Notes under the pieces: model-generated | What the model saw: only the letters and a program-made list of their open reading frames with translations | The model's database searches: none | What the model was told of the DNA's origin: nothing | Made by a program: the position numbers and the translations under genes | NCBI GenBank assembly: GCA_007133445.1 | Contig: SLMR01000193.1 | Coordinates: 1 to 6,843, forward strand | Source: Aquisalimonas sp. | GTDB taxonomy: Bacteria > Pseudomonadota > Gammaproteobacteria > Nitrococcales > Aquisalimonadaceae | Length of the DNA stretch: 6,843 nucleotides | Reading direction: 5' to 3' | In this document: in pieces, positions 1 to 6,107 of the stretch | Numbering within the stretch: the first letter of the stretch is position 1 | How the letters are laid out: the number at the start of each line of letters is the position of its first letter

Positions 1-494
1 TCGCTGAATTCCTCCTCCAGCACCAGCTCCTCCAGGTCGGCCAGGGGGCGTTCCACCACTTCCAGCGGCTCCGGTTCGTCGCCGGGAACACGGTGGGGAT
101 AGAGCCCCTCTGCGAGGATGATCTGGGTGCGGTGGCCAAGGTAGGCCGGCGCGAGGCTGAGCGCCCGCAGCGGCGTCAGCCGCTCGGCGGCGTAGCCTAT
201 CTCCTCCATGATTTCCCGGTTGGCGGCCTCCAGCATGTCCTCGCCCGGTTCCACGCGGCCCTTGGGCAGACCCAGCTCGTAGCGCTCCAGGCCGACGCCG
301 TATTCGCGGATCAGGACCAGGGTGTCGTTGTTCAGGACCGGGACGATGATGACGGCGCCGATGCGGCCGGCGCCGCGCATGCGCTCGAATTCCACCTCCA
401 CACCGTTGTCGAAGCGCAGGTCCACGGCCTCCACCCGGAAGAGCCGGGACTGGGCAACCGTGCGAGTGGACAGGATCTCGGGCTTCTTCGCCAT
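1..494 (-). CDS. nudE: ADP compounds hydrolase NudE (Nudix family), 3' end cut by window edge
   Basis: Nudix hydrolase of the NudE type, which in E. coli hydrolyses ADP-ribose, NADH and diadenosine polyphosphates with Mg2+ in the cytoplasm. I translated the minus strand from the ATG at 492-494: it begins MAKKPEILSTRTVAQSRLF and stays open for 164 codons to the window edge. A complete Nudix box (G-x5-E-x7-R-E-U-x-E-E-x-G-U) lies at residues 79-101, with G79, E85, R93-E94, E97-E98 and G100 all present. Flanking NudE-type segments are recognisable: VEAVDLRFDNGV (21-32), LIREYGVGLERYELGLPKG (61-79) and a Tyr-Pro...GDEPEPL stretch near 137-149. E. coli NudE is about 186 residues, so roughly 20-25 residues are missing. 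The start is supported by GAGG at 500-503, seven bases or fewer before the ATG. It follows gspN after 89 bp and is probably a separate housekeeping unit rather than part of secretion. Confidence 0.93.
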   Translation of the reverse strand, partial: MAKKPEILSTRTVAQSRLFRVEAVDLRFDNGVEVEFERMRGAGRIGAVIIVPVLNNDTLVLIREYGVGLERYELGLPKGRVEPGEDMLEAANREIMEEIGYAAERLTPLRALSLAPAYLGHRTQIILAEGLYPHRVPGDEPEPLEVVERPLADLEELVLEEEFS

Positions 495-496
495 GC

Positions 497-527
497 GGGC
501 CTCACGGGTTGGGACTGTGACCGGCCC
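497..527 (-). promoter_or_regulatory. possible hairpin covering the nudE ribosome binding site
   Basis: On the minus strand the 5' arm GGGCC (527-523) pairs with GGCCC (501-497), and TCAC (520-517) pairs with GTGA (505-502). This leaves a two-base GG bulge (522-521) and an 11-base loop. The 3' arm contains the GAGG that I take as the nudE Shine-Dalgarno, so a folded leader would hide it. There is no T-run after the stem, so it does not look like a gspN terminator. A weak -10-like TAGACT lies at 533-528 with no acceptable -35. In GC-rich DNA a stem of this size can occur by chance; no function is shown. Confidence 0.22.
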
Positions 528-583
528 AGTCTACACCCTGCGGCCCGTGTTGCGGTGCATGATGGCGAGGTCGTGGGCGGGCG

Positions 584-1378
584 TCAGTCGAGGTAACCGT
601 GGAAGCCCATGGGGTCGTCGATGTTGCCCTCGAAGCGGATGTCCAGCTCCTGTTCCGGGTCAGGGATACCCAGGGCCATCATGCCCTGGAGCAGGTTCTC
701 GCCGGCGTGTTCGGTGGTCACCACGGTGCTGCGGCCCGTCATGGTGCCATCCAGCAGCAGTTCTGCGTCCCCGCTGATGCGCAGCGGGCCTTCGCGGGTG
801 GTGCTGATGTCGCCGCGCAACTCGCCGTCGGGCCCGGTATCCAGGCGCACACCGAAGCTGCCCAGCTCGACGGACTCGCCGTAGGCGGACACCGAGGCGT
901 TATCCCAGTTGACCACGCCCTCGATCCAGGTGGGGCGCTGCCCCTGGATCTCGGCCTCGCGGATGTAGGCGTCCACGGCGCCGCCCAGGGTGGCCGGGTA
1001 GTCGCCCGTACCGACCATGCGCACCAGACTGTCCGCGCCGATGTTGGCGCGCACGTCCGCGAGCTGGATGCGTTGGCCGGTGCGGGTTGCCAGGTGGCCG
1101 GAGAAATCCCCGTCGGCGATATTGCCGCTGACATGGTAGGCGATCCGCCCCTGCCACAGCGCCGAGGTGTCCAGTCGCCAGCGCAGCTGGTCGATGCGGA
1201 TGTCGTCCACCATCACCACCGCCGCTTCGCCGTCCCAGAGGGTGCCGTGGAGGCCCCAGGCGGTCAGGGGCAGCTGGCCGGACACCAGGCGGTAGGCCTG
1301 GGGTGCGGGCACCGTTACGGCCAGGGTGACCAGGAATACCACCAGCCCCAGGGCGATCAGGGCGATCCGTCGCATCAT
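584..1378 (-). CDS. gspN: type II secretion system protein N (GspN)
   Basis: Accessory inner-membrane T2SS protein of 264 residues, a usual length for GspN. It has a short basic N-terminus (MMRR), one membrane segment at about residues 5-23, and a periplasmic remainder. Recognisable family features are the G-x-x-GTLWDG segment (42-50), the LRWRLD-x-x-x-LW-x-G segment (65-77) and a beta-rich, Gly-rich C-terminal half such as LGSFGVRLDTG (172-182) and FEGNIDD (249-255). GspN is present in only part of T2SS clusters, and its exact role is not settled. Its ATG overlaps the gspM stop as ATGA (1375-1378), with GGAG five bases upstream of the ATG. A second ATG follows immediately, so the start could be one codon later. 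It is the last gsp gene here: the next gene is nudE, not gspD. Translation contains no lysine. I am confident of the family from sequence and position. Confidence 0.9.
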   Translation of the reverse strand: MMRRIALIALGLVVFLVTLAVTVPAPQAYRLVSGQLPLTAWGLHGTLWDGEAAVVMVDDIRIDQLRWRLDTSALWQGRIAYHVSGNIADGDFSGHLATRTGQRIQLADVRANIGADSLVRMVGTGDYPATLGGAVDAYIREAEIQGQRPTWIEGVVNWDNASVSAYGESVELGSFGVRLDTGPDGELRGDISTTREGPLRISGDAELLLDGTMTGRSTVVTTEHAGENLLQGMMALGIPDPEQELDIRFEGNIDDPMGFHGYLD

Positions 1379-1863
1379 GCCGGCTCCAGTACCAGTTGCG
1401 CGTCTACGCGGCCGTCGTCGGCGCCGCGCGTTACCGTGAACTGGTCGGCGATCACGCCGTGCTCGCGCCGCAGTCGCGCGAGCCAGGTGATCAGTTCATC
1501 GAAGGCAATGTTCTCGAAGTTCACCCGGGCGCCGTTGTCGCCGGCCGGTTCCACGCGCTGGAGCACGGATGCTAGGCCGGCGTCCCGGGCGCTTTCGTCC
1601 GCCAGCGAGTAGAGTGACCGGCTGGTGGGGTCGCCCGTGGCATCCGGATCGGCCTGGCCGCGCAGGGCGTAGATCTCGCGGCGCGTCTGCTCCATCCAGT
1701 TCACCAGTTCCCGCTCCTGACGCACCTGGGTCTGCAGTTCGTCTACGGCGTTGCCGGTGGGGATCCGCAGGCCGAACACGTAGAGGATGACCACCAGCGC
1801 CCCGGCGCCGATGATCAGCACGCGGCGGTCCCGGGCAGAGAGTTGCTGCCACCACTGTTTCAT
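1375..1863 (-). CDS. gspM: type II secretion system protein M (GspM)
   Basis: Small bitopic inner-membrane protein of the secretion platform that dimerises with and stabilises GspL. It has 162 residues, the usual length. The layout is typical: a short cytoplasmic N-terminus rich in Trp and Arg (MKQWWQQLSARDRR, 1-14), one membrane segment at about 15-31, a periplasmic helix at about 38-68 (VDELQTQVRQERELVNWMEQ), then the small ferredoxin-like domain. That domain shows the family pattern SLADESARDAGLA (86-98), RVEPAG (103-108), an NFENIAFDELITWLARL stretch (115-131) and GVIADQFTVTRG (136-147). Its ATG overlaps the gspL stop (ATGA, 1860-1863) and is preceded by a strong GGAGG eight bases upstream. 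Translational coupling to gspL fits the need for the two partners in similar amounts. Confidence 0.93.
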   Translation of the reverse strand: MKQWWQQLSARDRRVLIIGAGALVVILYVFGLRIPTGNAVDELQTQVRQERELVNWMEQTRREIYALRGQADPDATGDPTSRSLYSLADESARDAGLASVLQRVEPAGDNGARVNFENIAFDELITWLARLRREHGVIADQFTVTRGADDGRVDAQLVLEPA

Positions 1864-3068
1864 GACGTCTGCCTCCGGATCAGCAGCCGCCCGTGGACCT
1901 CGTCATCCTCGGAGCGGGCCTGGCGGACCTCGGCGGTCAACGCATCTTCGTCGTCCAGGGTCTGCTTGAGGCCATCCAGCTGCTGCAGGGAGCGGGCTCG
2001 CAGCTCCAGCTCCAGCGTGTCGCCCCGCCAGCTCATGCCGCTGATGCGGAAATCGTCGTTGTCCTGCAGGTGCGGCCCGACCAGCAGCAGCGTATCCAGG
2101 AGATCCTCGCCCGCCGGGCGGTCACCGCCGCGCAGCTGCTCCACGTGGCGCTCCATGCGCTGGCGCGGTGCCGTGACCCGGCTGGCGTCCGGGAACACGT
2201 CCCGGAAGATGGACTCCACCCGGGCGTCCAGGGCATCCAGTTCCCGCTCCAGCTGCCAGCGCTCGCCCAGCAGGTGACCGGTATCAAGCACGACCCAGGC
2301 GAGCAGCAGGGCGGCGGCGGGAATCCAGGGCCGCAGCCAGGCGCGGCGATCACCGGTACTGGCATAGGGACCGGTACGCAGCTCGGGGCCGAGATCGCCG
2401 GCGACCAGGCCGGCGGCCAGGGCGTGGGCGGCGTCGCGGTCACCCGTGACCAGTTCCACGTCGGCGTGTTCCAGCTCCGGCGGGGCGGCCGCGCCCTCGA
2501 TGACGATGCGCCCGGGGCCGTCGTCGCCGGCTTCCTCCAGGGCGGCGTCCAGCAGCACGGCCAGGTTCTCGGTTTCCCCGGCGAATCCCGTACCGGCGCC
2601 GGTGCGCACAAGGAAGCGCCCGCCGTCCACCACGACAGACCATTCCCCCTGCTGGTGCGGGATGGCAAGAGCGTCCGGGAGCATGCGCAGCGGCTGCAGG
2701 CCGGCGCTGTGCAGGGCGTCCAGCCAGGCCCGCATGCGGGTGTGTTCCACCACGGCCACGGGGCAACTGCCGTCGGCCTGGCGGTCGCCGGGCACGAAGT
2801 GCAGATCCTCGATGTCGCTGGTGAGCTGGTCTTCCAGGGCGAACGGGATGGCCTGAAGCAGCTTCTGCCGGCTCTGGGTCGGCACCGTCACAGAAGTCAG
2901 CAGGACCTCTTCGGTGGGCACCAGGACCACCAGGTCGCGGCCGTTACCGGCGAGTTCGTCCAGCGCGCCCTGGCCCTGCTGCTCCACGCTGCCGTCCCGG
3001 CCGATGAGGAGCCACTGGGCCTGATGTGGGGCGCCTGGCTGCAGGCGCAGGAGTCGTGTCGGATTCAT
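1860..3068 (-). CDS. gspL: type II secretion system protein L (GspL), inner-membrane platform
   Basis: Bitopic platform protein whose cytoplasmic domain recruits the ATPase GspE and whose periplasmic domain binds GspM. It has 402 residues, normal for GspL. The actin-like cytoplasmic domain covers about 1-245. It contains the characteristic segment LVPTEEVLLTSVTVPTQSRQ (49-68), then KLLQAIPFALEDQLTSDIEDLHF (69-91), LQPLRMLPDALAIP (124-137) and WSVVVDGGRFLVRTG (143-157). One membrane segment follows at about 248-267. After it come a periplasmic helix with ELDALDARVESIFRDVFPDA (276-295), as usual in GspL, and a C-terminal ferredoxin-like domain (about 320-402). The ATG at 3066-3068 follows AGGGACG with four bases between. 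It is the first gene after a 67-bp non-coding spacer, the largest gap inside the gsp series, so it may also be expressed from its own promoter. Confidence 0.94.
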   Translation of the reverse strand: MNPTRLLRLQPGAPHQAQWLLIGRDGSVEQQGQGALDELAGNGRDLVVLVPTEEVLLTSVTVPTQSRQKLLQAIPFALEDQLTSDIEDLHFVPGDRQADGSCPVAVVEHTRMRAWLDALHSAGLQPLRMLPDALAIPHQQGEWSVVVDGGRFLVRTGAGTGFAGETENLAVLLDAALEEAGDDGPGRIVIEGAAAPPELEHADVELVTGDRDAAHALAAGLVAGDLGPELRTGPYASTGDRRAWLRPWIPAAALLLAWVVLDTGHLLGERWQLERELDALDARVESIFRDVFPDASRVTAPRQRMERHVEQLRGGDRPAGEDLLDTLLLVGPHLQDNDDFRISGMSWRGDTLELELRARSLQQLDGLKQTLDDEDALTAEVRQARSEDDEVHGRLLIRRQTS

Positions 3069-3135
3069 GCTTCGTCCCTGGTGCCGCGCAGGCGCTCAAA
3101 ATACAACGAATTCGGGTGACAGGACACTAATGCAA
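3069..3135. other. gspK-gspL spacer with an AT-rich patch
   Basis: Non-coding stretch of 67 bases between the gspK stop and the gspL start. It holds the gspL ribosome binding site AGGGACG (3079-3073) and an AT-rich patch at 3097-3114 that stands out from the GC-rich surroundings. On the minus strand the patch includes TGTATT (3105-3100), four of six matches to a -10 box, which would place a start about 25 bases before the gspL ATG. No convincing -35 lies 16-18 bases upstream, so I do not call a promoter. No terminator-like hairpin with a T-run was seen. Confidence 0.4.
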
Positions 3136-4077
3136 TCAATCGAAGAACCCCTGCCGGCGGAGGATGACCTGGCCGCCGGCCTCGCCCTGCCGGTAGAGCA
3201 CGCTCTCGTTGCGCAGGGTGACCCGGCCGAGATCGATCTCGCTGCGCAGCAGGAAGTAGTCACTGGCCACGCTCAGGGTGCCCTCGTCGATGTCCTGGCC
3301 GGCCAGGCTCGGGTGCGCCAGGAAGTCCTCGACGCTTTCCCAGCCGTCGTCGGGGCGGTCACCGGCCAGGCTCTCGGCGGCATCCTCGGACAGGTCCGGC
3401 ACCAGGCTGCGCAGGACCGCCGGCGGGGCCGTGTTCACGTTGACGGGCGTGGGCTCCGGCAGGGCGGTGACGTAGGGTGCCACACGCTGCCAGTCCTCGT
3501 CCTCCACCTCGCGCACGAGCCGCAGCTCGGTGGCGCTGACCATGGGCCGGTTGGCAACACGGTAGGGAGGATTCAGCCGCGAGTACCAGTCGTCCCCGGC
3601 GCCGTCCGGGAAGCGCACGTCCGGGGCGATGTCGATCCAGTCCGTGGCCGCCTGCGCGAACACCGGCTCCACCTCCAGGTTGAGCAGCAGCTGGGAGAAG
3701 CGCTGCACGGCCGTTTCGTCATCGGCCCCGGGTTCCGCCACCAGGTTGTTGAGGTTGAAGCGGCCCTGCAGGTCCTCCATGCGCAGCCGCATCTGCGCGC
3801 CCTCGAACGGGGGCGGTGTCAGTTCCTCGGCCCAGAGCTCGTTGAGGTGGTCCACCGGGGTGTCTTCCTCGCGGCGCTTTTCCAGCAGCATGGACAGGGC
3901 CCAGCGCTCCACGGCGAGCGAGTAGGTGTAGGCCTGGTCGCGGGCCAGCAGGTTCTGGGTGCGCCGCACGTCCATGTGCTGGCGGGTGACCAGCTCCACC
4001 GCCAGGATGGTGACGATGGCGACCGCCAGCAGGGCCGTGAGCAGGGCCACCCCGCGCTGGTGCTGCCGCCCCGTCAT
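3136..4077 (-). CDS. gspK: minor pseudopilin GspK
   Basis: Large minor pseudopilin that caps the pseudopilus tip with GspI and GspJ. I chose the ATG at 4075-4077 (313 residues): it overlaps the gspJ stop as ATGA, has GGAG eight bases upstream, and puts a short leader MTGRQHQRG directly before a hydrophobic VALLTALLAVAIVTILAVEL. An in-frame upstream extension to 4242 would give unrelated low-complexity sequence and is rejected. Cleavage is expected after G9. Mature position 5 is Thr14 instead of the Glu found in other pseudopilins, which is the known GspK exception. Family segments are MEDLQGRFNLNNL (100-112), ATDWID (144-149), RFPDGAGDDWY (155-165), NPPYRVANRPMVSATELRLV (169-188) and PVNVNTAPPAVL (211-222), followed by a helical domain to 313. 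The usual Glu of the DGAED motif is Gly161 here. Confidence 0.94.
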   Translation of the reverse strand: MTGRQHQRGVALLTALLAVAIVTILAVELVTRQHMDVRRTQNLLARDQAYTYSLAVERWALSMLLEKRREEDTPVDHLNELWAEELTPPPFEGAQMRLRMEDLQGRFNLNNLVAEPGADDETAVQRFSQLLLNLEVEPVFAQAATDWIDIAPDVRFPDGAGDDWYSRLNPPYRVANRPMVSATELRLVREVEDEDWQRVAPYVTALPEPTPVNVNTAPPAVLRSLVPDLSEDAAESLAGDRPDDGWESVEDFLAHPSLAGQDIDEGTLSVASDYFLLRSEIDLGRVTLRNESVLYRQGEAGGQVILRRQGFFD

Positions 4078-4709
4078 TCCGCCATCTCCATCATTGGCTG
4101 CTGCCCGGTGACCGGCACCTCGACCAGGGCGATGGTGCGGGTAATGGTGTCCAGATCCTCCAGCTCCAGGGTGACTTCCACCGCCCGGGGCAGCAGCGGC
4201 GAGCCGGTGCTGGCGCCGGGGGGCGGCCAGACCTCCCGCCATTCGGTGTCCTCGTCCATGAAGCGCAGCGCGATGTCCTCGACGCGCTCCAGCAGCACCC
4301 GGTCCTGGCGGGGCGGCTCCGGCTGCTGGTCCAGCACGCCCCAGCTCAGCCGCTGCAGCTCGCCGTCCTCGACCCGGTAGGCCACCCGCTCCAGCTCACT
4401 GCGGCGCACGCCCAGCGGGTTGGAGCGGCCGGCGCGGGTGAATTCCAGGTCGGCCAGGTCCTCGAACACCATGGCGTCGCGCGGGTCGCCGAAGGGGTCG
4501 CGGATGGGGCGGGACACGGTCTGCTGCAGGTCCCGCTGCAGCAGGCTCACGGCTACCTGGATATCCGCCAGCCGTTCGGCGTGGGCGGTGACGCGGTCGC
4601 GGTTGTCGATCATCAGCATGATCCCGGAGAAGCTGACCACCGACACCACGGCGAAGATGGCCAGGGCCACCAGCAGCTCGATCAGGGTGAATCCGCGCGG
4701 CGCCGTCAT
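4074..4709 (-). CDS. gspJ: minor pseudopilin GspJ
   Basis: Minor pseudopilin of the tip complex with GspI and GspK, 211 residues from the ATG at 4707-4709. That start overlaps the gspI stop (ATGA) and is preceded by GAGGAG with eight bases between; an in-frame extension upstream to 4973 lacks prepilin character. The leader MTAPRG is cut before FTLIELLVALAIFAVVSVVS, with Glu at mature position 5 (E11). GspJ-type segments follow: a helix with ERLADIQVAVSLLQRDLQQ (45-63), SRPIRDPFGD (66-75), FTRAGRSNPLGVRRSELERV (90-109), AYRVEDGELQRLSWGVLDQ (110-128) and VLLERVEDIALRFMD (138-152). Length is normal. The translation contains no lysine. The last codons (MMEMAE) carry the ribosome binding site of gspK. 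Confidence 0.94.
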   Translation of the reverse strand: MTAPRGFTLIELLVALAIFAVVSVVSFSGIMLMIDNRDRVTAHAERLADIQVAVSLLQRDLQQTVSRPIRDPFGDPRDAMVFEDLADLEFTRAGRSNPLGVRRSELERVAYRVEDGELQRLSWGVLDQQPEPPRQDRVLLERVEDIALRFMDEDTEWREVWPPPGASTGSPLLPRAVEVTLELEDLDTITRTIALVEVPVTGQQPMMEMAE

Positions 4710-5116
4710 TCCAGCATCTCCTCGGGGATTTCCGGCTGCGCGTCCCCGAGTTCCGGATTGCTGACCATGCCCGTGATGGTGGCCACCGGGCCGTTGTCGT
4801 CCTCGTCGCGGTAGACGGACACGTCCACGCGGCGGAAGTCCTCGTGCGGGGTGCTCTCCACCTCGAAGGCCCAGTACCATTCGGTACCGCCCAGGCGTGC
4901 CGTGCCGTCGTCGCCCTCGTCGTCCCAGAAGCGGCTGGCCTGCAGCTCCGTCATGACGTTGTCGGCCACCCACTGGGCGAAGGTGCGGTCCTGGAGATGG
5001 CGGGAGTTGGCGGTCATCTCCGAGCCCGCCTTGATCACCGCGGCCATGGCGATGCCCAGAACGGCTACCGCCACCATTACCTCAAGCAGTGTGAAGCCGC
5101 GCACCGTGGATCTCAT
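4706..5116 (-). CDS. gspI: minor pseudopilin GspI
   Basis: Minor pseudopilin that nucleates the tip complex, 136 residues from the ATG at 5114-5116, which overlaps the gspH stop (ATGA) with GAGG four or five bases upstream. The leader MRSTVRG is followed by FTLLEVMVAVAVLGIAMAAV, with Glu at mature position 5 (E12). The GspI pattern continues with RTFAQWVADNVMTELQ (44-59), a TARLGGTEWYWAFEVE segment (72-87) and DFRRVDVSVY (93-102). It is strongly acidic: by hand count 26 Asp/Glu against 10 Lys/Arg, with a cluster at 65-70 and another at 104-107. The last ~20 residues (from about 117, rich in Glu and Pro) extend past the core fold, and their codons contain the gspJ ribosome binding site. Confidence 0.92.
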   Translation of the reverse strand: MRSTVRGFTLLEVMVAVAVLGIAMAAVIKAGSEMTANSRHLQDRTFAQWVADNVMTELQASRFWDDEGDDGTARLGGTEWYWAFEVESTPHEDFRRVDVSVYRDEDDNGPVATITGMVSNPELGDAQPEIPEEMLE

Positions 5117-5652
5117 GAATCCTCGTCCCCGTTCTCGCCCTCCCCGTGGAAGGCGATGCTGCCGTCCAGGTCGCCGGTGACGAACCACGAGGTCCGGCGG
5201 GTGCCGGGTTGCCGGACCTCAATGTCGAATGGCGTGAGTTCGCCGCTGGAGAGGATCAGGATGTGGGGGCGGCCGTTGTCATCGTCGTCGTTGTCCTCGC
5301 CGGGCTCCCGCGCGCCGGGCAGGCCTTCGGTGCTCAACTCCAGGCGCACCCCGTCGGGCAGGGTGTGCGGCCGCAGGGCGCGATCCCCCGCCAGCCCCTC
5401 GCTGCGCCATTCACCCTCTTCCAGGCGGGTGAAGCGGTAGCTGCCGTCCTCCAGGATCAACCCCAGTTCCCGGGCCTCGATCACTGCCTCGCGGCTGGCG
5501 GCTTCCAGCACTGCCGCCAGACGCCGGGCCTCGCGCTCCTCGGTGTCGTCCTGGCCGCCGATGTTGATCACCGCCATGCTGGTGATGATGCCGATCAGGA
5601 CGATCACGACCAGCAACTCGATCAGCGTGAAGCCACGCTGCCCGCACCGCAC
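5113..5652 (-). CDS. gspH: minor pseudopilin GspH
   Basis: Minor pseudopilin thought to link the tip complex to the GspG filament; 179 residues with the start chosen here. No ATG precedes the prepilin motif in frame. The GTG at 5650-5652 lies five bases past the last base of the gspG stop and gives a normal short leader, MRCGQRG, before FTLIELLVVIVLIGIITSMA with Glu at mature position 5. Two other GTG codons (5697, 5694) would give a 21-22-residue leader and overlap gspG by about 40 bases, and neither has a clear ribosome binding site. The helix EREARRLAAVLEAASREAVI and the following LGLILEDGSYRFTR segment match the GspH fold. Unusual are an acidic loop (about 116-126, GEDNDDDDNG) between predicted strands and an acidic C-terminus (GEGENGDEDS). 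Hand count gives 37 Asp/Glu, about 18 Arg and no Lys. The family is clear; the start codon is less so. Confidence 0.85.
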   Translation of the reverse strand: MRCGQRGFTLIELLVVIVLIGIITSMAVINIGGQDDTEEREARRLAAVLEAASREAVIEARELGLILEDGSYRFTRLEEGEWRSEGLAGDRALRPHTLPDGVRLELSTEGLPGAREPGEDNDDDDNGRPHILILSSGELTPFDIEVRQPGTRRTSWFVTGDLDGSIAFHGEGENGDEDS

Positions 5653-5656
5653 CGGG

Positions 5657-6103
5657 TCAATCCAGGTCGCGATTGGTGATCTTCGGCTCGCCACCACGGC
5701 GGCCGTCGGGGCCGTAGGTGTAGATCATGATGCGGCCGTCGGCATCCTCCGGGTCCAGGTACTGGTACTCGTTACCCCAGGGGTCGGAGGGGACGCTGCG
5801 CATGTAGCCGCCATCCTTCCAGTCGGCCGGCTCCGGCTCGCTGGTGGGGCGCTCCACCAGCGCCTCCAGGCCCTGGTCCGTGGTGGGGTAGCGGTGGTTG
5901 TCCAGGCGGTACATCTCCAGCTGCGACTCGATGGTGCGGATGTCGTGCTCGGCGCGGGTCTCCCGGGCCTGCTCCGGGTTGCTCATGATATTGGGCACGG
6001 CAATCGCCGCCAGAATCCCGAGGATCACCACAACCACCATGATCTCGATCAGGGTGAAACCGCTCTGCGTGCGCCTGCTGGCGCTGAACTGTACTGCCGT
6101 CAT
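5657..6103 (-). CDS. gspG: major pseudopilin GspG
   Basis: Major subunit of the T2SS pseudopilus, 148 residues. A 15-residue leader with two Arg (MTAVQFSASRRTQSG) is followed by FTLIEIMVVVVILGILAAIA and VPNI, with Thr2, Glu5 and Pro22 of the mature protein all present. The GspG signature continues with ARAEHDIRTIESQLEMYRLD-like helix (about 49-68), NHRYPTTDQGLEALV (69-83), GGYMRSVPSDPWGNEYQYL (98-116) and the YTYGPDG segment (128-134). The C-terminal loop that binds calcium in known GspG proteins is altered: Met126 stands where a conserved Asp precedes the Ile-aromatic pair, and the loop before it is rich in Asp/Glu (D117-P-E-D-A-D122). The ATG at 6101-6103 has the ribosome binding site AGGGACG four bases upstream. 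It follows gspF after 33 bp, consistent with high expression of the main subunit. Confidence 0.95.
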   Translation of the reverse strand: MTAVQFSASRRTQSGFTLIEIMVVVVILGILAAIAVPNIMSNPEQARETRAEHDIRTIESQLEMYRLDNHRYPTTDQGLEALVERPTSEPEPADWKDGGYMRSVPSDPWGNEYQYLDPEDADGRIMIYTYGPDGRRGGEPKITNRDLD

Positions 6104-6107
6104 TAGG

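Noticed and set aside
521..560. Promoter for nudE with TAGACT as -10
   Set aside because: Four of six matches only, and no -35-like hexamer at 16-18 bases upstream; not strong enough to list as a feature.
495..583. Rho-independent terminator after gspN
   Set aside because: The only stem found is not followed by a T-run on the minus strand and overlaps the nudE ribosome binding site instead.
599..1612. Long plus-strand open frame (337 codons) opposite gspN and gspM
   Set aside because: It lies antisense to well-recognised genes, has composition typical of a GC-rich shadow frame (runs of Gly, Ala, His, Gln) and no recognisable domain.
1893..3119. Plus-strand open frame of 408 codons opposite gspL
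   Set aside because: Antisense shadow of gspL; repetitive Gly/Gln/Val-rich translation and no family features.
4078..4242. Upstream extension of gspK
   Set aside because: Adds 55 residues of Gly/His/Arg-rich sequence overlapping gspJ; the ATGA overlap and prepilin leader point to the start at 4077.
3067..4380. Plus-strand open frame of 437 codons opposite gspK and gspJ
   Set aside because: Spans two overlapping real genes in antisense; low-complexity translation, ending in a Ser/Arg-rich stretch typical of shadow frames.
4710..4973. Upstream extension of gspJ
   Set aside because: Adds 88 residues with no prepilin character overlapping gspI; the start at 4709 has a strong ribosome binding site and a normal leader.
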